Below the pieces are notes generated by a model, which was not told where the DNA came from, searched no databases, and saw only the letters and a list, made by a program, of their open reading frames with translations. From Sorghum bicolor (Eukaryota > Streptophyta > Magnoliopsida > Poales > Poaceae), in the NCBI RefSeq assembly GCF_000003195.3, contig NC_012873.2:9633894-9697893 (forward strand): a stretch of DNA of 64,000 bases, given 5' to 3'. A program made the position numbers and the translations under genes. Position 1 is the first letter of the stretch, and each line of letters begins with the position of its first letter. Of this stretch, positions 56,431-64,000 are shown piece by piece.

Positions 56431-57029
56431 CGACACTTTGTCCGAAAAGGAAAAGGAAAAGGAAATTAAGAAATAAAAAAATGAATTCAATAAAACATAA
56501 CTAAAAAAGAAACAAAAGAAAAGAAATCAAAAGAAAAAAGAAAGTATAAATAGAACATCACATGTGCGAACATAAAAAAAAGAAAAAGAAATAAAAGAAA
56601 TAAAAAGGAGAAACTAAAAGGTAAACATAGCATCTCATGAAAATACAAAAAAAAAATAGTAAAGATGAAAAAACAATCAATTAGAGTGAATATAAAAGGC
56701 AAATAAAAGATATATAGAAAACATTAAGGCAAAAGAAACAAGGTAAAAGAAAGAAAACAAAAAATGAAAAAACATAAAGACAAAAATAAAATGAAGAAAA
56801 CATAATAATTAACTATAGTAATAATAAATAAATAAATAATAAAAAGTGAAAAGAATAATTTAAAAGAATAAATAGAAGCAAGGAAAGAAAAAATAATAAG
56901 AAAGGGAAAGGTAAGAAAAGAAAATAAAAAAGAAGTAAAAAGGAAAAAGAAATGAAGCACAAAAAGAATAAAAAGAAAAAGAAAAGGAAAAAGAAAAAAA
57001 AAGAAAAGAAAAATAAAAAGAAACTACAT
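56430..57029. repeat. 600-bp A/G-rich (purine) tract
   Basis: The plus strand is almost wholly A and G (AAAAGGAAAAGGAAAAGG, AAGAAATAAAAGAAATAAAA). Phe/Leu-rich frames on the minus strand are a direct result of this composition and not genes. On the minus strand it would serve as a very long pyrimidine-rich intron segment after the exon at 57,032-57,244. Confidence 0.8.
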
Positions 57030-57031
57030 AC

Positions 57032-57244
57032 CTGAGAGGTCCATGGATTATCATCGTACGTTGGCAGTCTCCGTATTTGCTGGCAAACAGCCAGACACTG
57101 CTTTGGCTTCATCCGGTGGAGCGCGGGAAAAAACATCGACAGCGCGGGAAACATCATCGGAGGAGCGCTCGGGTCCGAACGTTCGGACCCGAAGAATTCC
57201 GACCCTTGCCTAGCCATGGCCATGGCCGTGGGAGAGCAGAGCAC
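57032..57244 (-). CDS. Possible first exon of an unrecognised gene or captured fragment
   Basis: The minus strand is open for 71 codons (57,244-57,032). It includes an ATG in reasonable context at 57,217 (MARQGSEFFGSERSDPSAP) and ends exactly at CTCTCAG/GTATGT, a strong donor. Composition is GC-rich and ordinary, unlike the purine tract that follows. No family is recognised, and no second exon can be assigned within the tract. It may be a gene fragment captured by a transposon. Confidence 0.3.
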
Positions 57245-57325
57245 CAGGTAGAGCCACCGGGCTGGAACTGCACAGTGATTTGATCGAACGAATCCGGTGC
57301 GTTCTGCTCTGCCGCGTGTAAATTA

Positions 57326-57573
57326 CTCCCTCCGTCCGACGGGAAATGTCGTTTTATTTATCTTATTTATTTTATTTTTTTACAAATTATAAATAAAATA
57401 AATATTATTAAAGCATTTTTAATGATAAAATAAGTTATAATAATATAATTAATTAATATTTTATATAAAAATTTAGAATAAGATGAACGGTTAAACAAGA
57501 TGGCACAGAGTCCAAAAACATCACTGGTCCATTCCAACATCATCACAGATTGCACCACCCGGATCATGATGTA
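57326..57573. other. Stowaway-like left end and AT-rich DNA
   Basis: CTCCCTCCGTCCGACGGGAA after TA is a typical Stowaway start, but I find no matching right end before the next element. Confidence 0.4.
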
Positions 57574-57829
57574 CTCTATCTTTCTAAAATAGAAATTGTT
57601 CTCGCTTCATAAGAAAGTCAAATTTTTAACTTTAACCAATTATATGTAAAATAATATTAATATTTATAATACATAATTAGTATCATTAGATAGATTATTG
57701 GATATGCTTTCATAATAAACTTATTTAGAGAGATAAATATTGCATAGATTTTTTTTATAAATCTAGTTAAAATTAAAAAATTTGGACCTATATATATCCC
57801 ATAACATTGTTCTTTTTGGTAAGAGGGAG
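57574..57829. mobile_element. Stowaway-like MITE
   Basis: The left end CTCTATCTTTCTAAAATAG and right end AAGAGGGAG are loosely inverted, flanked by TA on both sides. The 256-bp AT-rich interior fits the group. Confidence 0.6.
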
Positions 57830-57899
57830 TAATGTAGTAGCTCTCCCTTTCCTTGAAAAGGAACTCCCATTTCTAGAGGTAATAATAATATATAGTATA

Positions 57900-58386
57900 C
57901 TCCCTCCATACTAAAAATACATGACGTTTAGGACATGATTGTGTTTACCAAGGAGTCATTAATTAGAGGGTAATCTTCCGGTTTTGCCCTTATTAAATAG
58001 AGGCGCGGGTGTACCTAGACATAAAACATTCTTTGTTCTAATAGTTATCGGGGCTGGTGTCAAGGCGCTCGTGGGCGAGGGCGAGGGTTCGATTCCTGTG
58101 GCGTACGCATTTTTTTACTTGGCCGTGATTTTGTATGGCGCTGTAGGCGTGTTTGGGCGCGACGTTTGGCTGGCGCGCGCGGCACTAGGCGTGTTTGGGC
58201 ACGACGTTTGGGCAGGTTTCGCTGCTGGCGCGCGCGGCACTGCGGAATGAGGCTGCGTGGATCGAGGCGGAAGACAGAAGGGCAGGGGCAGTGCAGTCCA
58301 TCTGAAGTCTTCTGAGCCTACAACGTCATTCTTTGCGAAACTAGGGAGGAAGTCCAGAACGTCACTTAATCCAGGTATGGAGGGAG
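57900..58386. mobile_element. Stowaway/mariner-like element with GC-rich cargo
   Basis: CTCCCTCCATACTAAAAATA and the inverted right end CTCCCTCCATACCTGGATTA enclose 487 bp, flanked by TA (57,898-57,899 and 58,387-58,388). ACGTTTAGGAC and GAACGTCACTT continue the pairing. Unlike normal AT-rich Stowaways, the middle (58,050-58,320) is GC-rich, with a direct repeat (58,145-58,186 and 58,187-58,241) starting AGGCGTGTTTGGGC and a tRNA B-box-like GGTTCGATTCC (58,086-58,096). Confidence 0.75.
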
Positions 58387-58568
58387 TACAAGTTATTAAA
58401 CTTGGGTCAGTATACAGGTCACTTGGATCTCTTTGGCTGGTGCAGTAGTTTGTCACTGTCTCACTTTCAGCAAATTATAGCTGTCACAGAAAGTGTAACA
58501 AGCAAAACAAGCCACATTTATGTTAAAGTTTGACACGAAAGAAGTTTATAACATGTGGGACATAGAGC

Positions 58569-58728
58569 GTGTTTGGTTTCCAGCGACATTTGTGGTGGCA
58601 CCACATCCGTGGACCGTGGTGGAGATATGAACTGCAAAAGTTGTGGGTGCCAAACTTTAATCACTAACTAAACAACAGTGTGACAACTTTAGATGTGGAT
58701 TGGCGTGTGATGGCTGAGAACCAAACAC
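58569..58728. mobile_element. Small MITE with GTGTTTGGTT ends
   Basis: GTGTTTGGTTTCCAGC and GCTGAGAACCAAACAC are inverted around 160 bp, Tourist-like. Confidence 0.6.
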
Positions 58729-59092
58729 TACTACAGTACAACATGCCATAGTTGTGGCAGTGAACCGAGCAGCTAAAGAAAATATGACATAACCAATATT
58801 TGGTGTGCCAAGTTTTGCTGACAAGCCAAATAGGAGTAAAAATATTAAAGAAGATAGTGAAATTATTTCTTTGTTAGGATATAGGAGAAAGTAAAAACGT
58901 AGTCCCTAGTACTTTTACCCATCTCAAATTATAGGTTGCTTCAATCTTTACTTTATAATATATTAATTTTGCTACATCTTTAGTTATAGTGTACTTCGTA
59001 TCTCTAAACCCGTAACAAAATCTATTCTTGCAAAAAGAAGAGTTTAAAACGACGGTGATTTGGAACAGAGGGCGCTGTAGGAGTAGTCCGGG
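58729..59092. other. Intergenic DNA, nothing recognised
   Basis: AT-rich; no gene or complete element. Confidence 0.4.
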
Positions 59093-59345
59093 GTCTTGTT
59101 TACTTCCACCCAAAATCTAAAAATTTTAAGATTTTCCGTCACATCGAATCTTTAGATGCATTCATAAAATATTAAATATAAACAAAAATAAAAACTAATT
59201 ACACAATTTATGCCTCGTTCGCTTCACCGGGATCAGCTCCCAGGAAAAAATGAGTCCTTAGTTGAAATTTACGGGACGAATCTTTTAAATTTAGTTAGTA
59301 GACAATAATTATCACAAATAAATAAAAATACTTTATTGTCGCTAA
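59093..59345. mobile_element. Tourist-like MITE with inserted fragment
   Basis: The GGCCTT-family interior (CTTGTTTACTTCCACCC, CACATCGAATCTTTAG) is interrupted after ACACAATTTA by about 45 bp (ATGCCTCGTTCGCTTCACCG), then resumes (AAATTTACGGGACGAATC). Confidence 0.6.
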
Positions 59346-59497
59346 ACACGGTGCGCTCGCCGAGAAATCCTTTTGGACCGTTCCTGTGACCGTCGATAGC
59401 AGAATCGCAGATTGGCAGCGGCGACGGCGGGTGACGGATGATGCAGAGCCGGGCCCAGGTGCAGCCAGCCGGTCAGCAGCACAGACCAGAGGCTGTT

Positions 59498-60840
59498 TAG
59501 GCCTGCGACTTTTTTTTTTGACTTTGAGTACTGTAATATTTTTATTTGTATTTGATAATTATTATTTAATTATAGATTAACTAAGTTTAAAAGATTCGTT
59601 TAGTAAATGATAGACAAATTGTATAATTAGTTATTATTTATCTATATTTAATGCTTCATACATACTTCTAAAGATTTGATGTGACGGAGAATCTTAAAAA
59701 CTTTTGGAACTAAAGTAGGCCTTAGATCAAAAACCTTTTCGATTTATTTGATAATTATTGTTCTATCATGGACTAATTAGACTCAAAAGATTTATCTCTC
59801 AAATTACTGGCGAACTATGGAATTAGTTATTTTTATCTGTATTTAATGCTCCATATATGTGCCACAAGATTTTATGTGATGGGAATCTTAAAAAGTTTTA
59901 GATTTTAGGGTGAGAATAAAAAGAATAAATAATTACACAGTTTGCCTGTAATTTGCGTGACGAAATTTTGAGTCTAGTTAGTCTATGGTTGGACAATAAT
60001 TACCAAATAAAAACAAAGTGTTACAATACACAAAAACTTTTCACCTCCTCAAGGCCTTAGTTCCCAAAAAAATTGCAAAACTTTTTAAGATTTTCTATCA
60101 CATCAAATCTTGCAACATATTCATAAAGCATTAAATATATATAAAAAATTATACAGTTTGTTAATCTTTTAAACCTAATTAATCTATTATTAAACAATAA
60201 TTATTTAATACAAATAAAATTACTACCATAACCATTTTGTAAAATTTTCAACGATTAAGGCCTTGTTTAGATGCATCCAAAATTCCAAAAGTTTACAAGA
60301 TTCTCCATTACATCGAATCTTTAAACAAATGTATGGTGCATTAAATATAGATAAAAAATAATTAATTACGCAATTTGTCTGTAATTTGCGAGACGAATCT
60401 TTTGAACTTGTCTTGTTTAGATCCAAAAAGTTTTTAGATTTTGATACTATAACATTTTCGTTTTTATTTAACAAACATTGTCCAATCATAGAGTAACTAG
60501 GTTTAAAAGATTTGTCTCGTGACTTACAGACAAACTGTGTAATTATTTTTTTATCTATATTTAATACTCTATGCATGTGCCGCAAGGTTCGATGTGATGT
60601 AAAATCTTAAAAAGTTTTGGTTTTTGGGTGAACTAAACAATAATATATGTCTTGTTTAGTTCCAAAATTTTTTTGGGAAATGTGCATTATATCACTTTTG
60701 TTTTTGTTTATACGTGACAAATATTGTCCAATCATAAACTAAATATGTTTAAAAGACTTGTCTCGTAAATTATAGACAAATCGTGTAATTAGTTATTTAG
60801 ACAAATCGTGTAATTAGTTTTGCAAAACTTTTTTAGATCT
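59498..60840. mobile_element. Cluster of about six degraded Tourist-like MITEs
   Basis: Successive copies of the GGCCTT family, several truncated by the next, fill this stretch. Approximate units are 59,498-59,719 (GGCCTGCGAC..AAAGTAGGCC), 59,720-59,915, 59,916-60,055, 60,056-60,258, 60,259-60,411 (cut off), 60,412-60,640 and 60,650-60,836. Orientation alternates. No host sequence of note lies between them. Confidence 0.7.
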
Positions 60841-61203
60841 ATCATTGTACAACAATTATTAAATAAAAAAATGCTACCCCCAAAGCATCTACTACGCCCC
60901 AGACGACGACATGACATGCGGTGAGGAGGTGGGGCGACGCGGAGGGAGTGGGAGTGGGGACGCTCTGCCTGCCACCCGCCTGCCTGCCTTGTGGGCTGTG
61001 GGCCCACTGGCCCTCCTCTTCTGCGTGCCAGGCAGACTGCACCCCGTTGACTTTCTTCGGATCTCCCAAAACCTACGCACGCATTCCTAGATTTCCAATG
61101 CCTATACGTCCGCTCGACCCTACAGACTGGAGTACTACGACGCCCCCGTTTTCAAAAGGAACACGCGCTTTTTACCATTTTACCCCTGTACAAGTGTCTC
61201 TCC
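60841..61203. other. Moderately GC-rich intergenic DNA
   Basis: Frames are open on both strands at 60,880-61,080 but without a recognisable protein. Confidence 0.35.
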
Positions 61204-61206
61204 TAA

Positions 61207-61447
61207 GGCCTTGTTTAGATAAAAAAAAACCTAAAACTTTACAAGATTCCCTATCACATCGAATCTTGCGACACATGTATAAAACATTAAATATAGATAA
61301 AAAAGATAACTAATTGCACAGTTTACCTGTAAATCACGAGACGAATCTTTTAAGCCTAGTTGCTCCATGATTGGATAATGTTTGTCAAATAAAAACGAAA
61401 GTGCTACAGTATCAAAATCCAAAAAGTTTTTGGATCTAAACAAGGCC
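61207..61447. mobile_element. Tourist-like MITE (GGCCTT family)
   Basis: GGCCTTGTTTAGAT and GGATCTAAACAAGGCC ends, TAA on both flanks (61,204-61,206 and 61,448-61,450), and a full core. Confidence 0.9.
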
Positions 61448-61450
61448 TAA

Positions 61451-62217
61451 GGTACTACAGTGGATCAACGGTTTTCAAAAGGAACACTCGTATACTCTTT
61501 TTTTTTCGTTTTTTTAAACGAAAAGCACAAACCGCATCAACACTGTATACTGATTAACGGAACAACCATCATGATTATACAATTGTGGTAGCAGACTCCT
61601 ATCGGTTATAGCTACGTCATAACATACTAGATTTAACATGTTGAAACTTAGCGGCTGCTATTCTTCATAGCAACCGCAGCAGCATGGTAGCGATGCAATG
61701 AGGTTACTTCTTTTGACAATGCTAACCAATTTTTTTGTCTCATAAGTATTTAATGGCTCTCATAATCTATTGCTTTATAAACTCTATATGTGATGATGAT
61801 CTCTATCTAATATATGGAATACCAAATTTCTACATTTCATTTCAAGTATATATGAGGCATCGGTTCTCTAATAAGTATAATTTAATGTCTACTTTATTTT
61901 ATTTTTCATGATATATATACATAAACTTATATATGGTTATTGGATCACTGTTGAAACTTGTGTTCGTGGTAGCATACCACGATCCGCTACCATGACATCA
62001 ATCCGCTATATATACACCATTCAACATCTTGATTGTGATCTCGGCGAAGCACAAAACCGCATCAACATATATTGTTGTGCGGAGAAAGCTCATCTGTCGC
62101 TTTCGATTTCACTTGTCAGTTCTCACATTTCTTTTTCTAATACTCCGTAGTAGAAAAAAAGGTGTAGGAAAATTTCTCTTCTAAAAAGTAGAGCGTAGCA
62201 AAGAAAATGCCATCCTC
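61451..62217. other. AT-rich intergenic DNA
   Basis: No gene. GCACAAA(A)CCGCATCAACA occurs at about 61,526 and 62,050, possibly ends of an unrecognised element. Confidence 0.35.
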
Positions 62218-62523
62218 ACAAATTCTATGAGATGGCAAGCAATATCTCTAAGTTCTATAGAAATAATTCCCATCCACAAATAAAAGACACGACACACTTG
62301 TCCGGTTTCTAGATAATTTTTCATCTGATATTTTAATCTATGCCATAGGTAGACGAGGCAAAGATCACATACAAATTCTGTGAGATGGCAAGCAATATCT
62401 CTATGTTCTATAGAAATAATTCCCATCCACAAATAAAAGATACGACACACTTGTCCGATTTCTAGATAATTTTTCATCTAATATTTTAATCTATGCCATA
62501 GGTAGACGAGGCAAAGATCACAT
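62218..62523 (+). repeat. 153-bp tandem duplication
   Basis: Two copies (62,218-62,370 and 62,371-62,523) begin ACAAATTCT and end GGCAAAGATCACAT. They differ by only a handful of bases. Non-coding. Confidence 0.9.
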
Positions 62524-62985
62524 GAGACTATTAAATACTTTGCTCTTTAATATACAAGTAAATACGCCAGTGTGTTGCACATGAAACCAATATTGCAATT
62601 AAACTCTGTGTCATCGTTGCTATGAGCTATGCATATAAGCAATTTTTTCCTAAACATTAAACGGTATTATTTGGGCTAAACAATCCATTAAATAAGCTAA
62701 ACGGTCAATTATATGGGCTAAACGGATGATTAAACGGAGACGGTATACCATTATGTAGCATTTGCATGGTAGGCGAACATATAAATCATGAATCTAGATC
62801 ATATGATTGTGAGAGAAGTTTGAAAATAAAAAATACAGAATGAATGAAAGGTGAGTTATATATAAAGTAAAAAAACAGATCAGAAAAAAATCATGACATA
62901 AATATAAAAAATTTGAAAAAAATAGCAATAATAAAGAAGGAAAGGAGGGGAAACCGAAGGAAAATAATAAATATAACACACAAAA
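62524..62985. other. AT-rich DNA upstream of the U-box gene
   Basis: No gene. GGGCTAAACGG-type motifs recur (62,670-62,740). Confidence 0.4.
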
Positions 62986-63498
62986 AACCGTGGATCCCAA
63001 TGAAAACCGAAGCAAGCGGAAGGTTGACATGTCAGCAACTGGCGCCATTGGCCCCACCGCTCACCTCTCTAGAAGACGAAAGCCGTGGTCGGGCGTCCTC
63101 CTCCCCTCCCCTCCTCTCCCTCCTCCGCCTCCGCCTCCGCTTCCTCTTCCTCCTCCTCCTCCTCGCCTCCTCCGCCTCTTTCCCGGCCGGCCGCCGTTTC
63201 TTCCCAATCCCAAGTGGCGCCGGTCCCGGTCCCAGTCCCAGCAGGCGCCAGCGCGCAACGCGACGCTGGCAGTGGGTACGCCTGCGCGAGCGCGACCATT
63301 TCCGCGCCGTCGCCGCCCGTCTCCCACCTAACCTAACGCGCCCCCACCCAATCGATCGCCTATCCGCCTCGCCTCCTCAGGCGGGGGAGGGGTCGGTCAA
63401 AGGAAACGGGGAGGGAGGGATTCCGTTCCTCCCAGCCACCGAGGAGCGGGGGGGAGGGGGGCATCTGCGCTCCTCCGGTCCGGTCCTCTTCGCCGCCC
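62986..63498 (+). promoter_or_regulatory. Promoter/5' UTR region of the U-box gene
   Basis: The base composition switches from AT-rich to a CT- and CCG-rich leader at about 63,040-63,170 (TCCGCCTCCGCCTCCG), usual for a grass 5' UTR. No obvious TATA box. Confidence 0.5.
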
Positions 63499-64000
63499 AT
63501 GGCCGCGCCGGCCTCGTCGCCGGTCGAGTTCCTGCTCCGCCGCCCGCAACCGCGCCAGCGGAGGAGGCCGCCTCTGGCCGGCGCGTTCTTCGCGCCCACG
63601 GGGCTTTCCGGCGCGCCGCTGCTCCGCGCGCTGGCGTCGCTCGCGGCGGACGTGCTGGCGACCCCGCCCCCGCCGTCGCAGCGACGGAACCTCGACGCGC
63701 TCATGCGGAGGCTCGCGCTGCTCTCCGCGCTCCTCGACTCGCTCCTGCTCCTCCTCGCCGACGAAGGGGAGGCCGCCTTCTCCGACGCCGCCAACCTCTG
63801 CTTCCGCGAGCTCTACGTCGTGCTCTTCCGCGCCGACCTGCTCGTCTCCTACGTCGCCTCCGCCGGCCGCACGTGGGCGCTGCTACGGGCGCCCCAGCTC
63901 GCCGCCTCGTTCCGGGACCTCGACGCCGAGCTCGCCGTCGTCCTCGACGTCCTCCCCGCCGCCTCGCTCCGCCTCTCGTGGGACGCCGCCCAGTACCTCG
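63499..64000 (+). CDS. U-box E3 ubiquitin ligase, PUB17-like, N-terminal part
   Basis: The frame opens at ATG 63,499 and stays open to the window edge, giving 167 residues. After a Pro/Arg-rich start it has FFAPTGLSGAPLLRALASLA, then CFRELYVVLFRADLLVSYVA, TWALLRAPQLAASFRDLD and VVLDVLPAASLRLSWD. This is the plant U-box N-terminal domain (UND) pattern. From memory of Arabidopsis PUB17, the spacing of its SGxxLxxxLAS, CLKELYLLLYRS and LLDVLP motifs matches. Such proteins continue with a U-box and armadillo repeats and ubiquitinate targets in defence and cell-death control. Those parts lie outside the window, so the class rests on the N-terminal domain only. Codon use is extremely GC-rich, normal for a grass 5' exon. 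Confidence 0.7.
   Translation, partial: MAAPASSPVEFLLRRPQPRQRRRPPLAGAFFAPTGLSGAPLLRALASLAADVLATPPPPSQRRNLDALMRRLALLSALLDSLLLLLADEGEAAFSDAANLCFRELYVVLFRADLLVSYVASAGRTWALLRAPQLAASFRDLDAELAVVLDVLPAASLRLSWDAAQYL

Noticed and set aside
56487..57054. Phe/Leu-rich minus-strand membrane proteins
   Set aside because: These frames are only the complement of an A/G-rich tract (TTT/CTT codons). No domain or conserved start is visible.
58060..58116. Functional tRNA gene
   Set aside because: Only a B-box-like GGTTCGATTCC and a T run are present. The T stem pairs poorly and no acceptor or anticodon stem can be drawn.
63061..63331. Small proteins in the CT/CCG-rich leader upstream of the U-box gene
   Set aside because: All phases are open because of the simple CCTCCG composition; this is 5' UTR-like sequence.

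Overview
The window is nuclear DNA from a grass, most likely an Andropogoneae/panicoid species such as Sorghum. Support comes from intron-containing plant genes with GC-rich first exons, a very high density of one Tourist-like MITE family (GGCCTTGTTTAGTT termini with TTA/TAA target duplications), and nested LTR, hAT, MULE, LINE and Stowaway elements. There are no bacterial signatures, operons or CRISPR arrays. The species assignment is an inference from repeat style.

Three host genes can be supported. (1) At 15.27-17.80 kb (+) is a three-exon ADP/ATP-carrier family gene resembling the ER-type adenine nucleotide transporter ER-ANT1. It is followed at about 18.2-19.7 kb by a decayed tandem copy that kept exon 1, intron 1 and 3' flank sequence but lost exons 2 and 3. 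(2) At 33.20-38.43 kb (+) is a seven-exon NHL-repeat protein with a signal peptide, one membrane segment and a basic tail. (3) At 63.50 kb (+), running off the right edge, is the N-terminal part of a U-box E3 ligase of the PUB17 type.

Layout: 1-12 kb is MITE-rich intergenic DNA with two retroposon-like units and an orphan promoter/first-exon-like GC island at 9.9-10.1 kb. A Pack-MULE lies at 12.8-14.0 kb and carries broken fragments of a DOMON-type protein gene and a PB1-domain gene. The ER-ANT1 locus and its duplicate follow, then a very recent 486-bp tandem duplication (19.7-20.7 kb). Two long terminal-inverted-repeat elements occupy 22.1-24.0 kb, the second split by a 5'-truncated LINE. 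A complete hAT element (26,828-32,901) has an intact 731-residue transposase and a perfect 8-bp target duplication. It is interrupted by a 2.4-kb solo LTR that has its own 5-bp duplication. The hAT lies only about 300 bp upstream of the NHL start codon, so it has displaced that gene's distal promoter. A degraded minus-strand Ty1/copia element fills 43-48.6 kb. The rest, to 63 kb, is MITEs (Tourist, Stowaway, hAT-type), tandem duplications and an unusual 600-bp A/G-rich tract next to a possible minus-strand first exon.

The three host genes are not functionally linked: nucleotide transport at the ER, an NHL membrane protein, and ubiquitin ligation. The interest lies in the transposon history around them. 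All boundaries were read by eye; no alignments or database searches were run.
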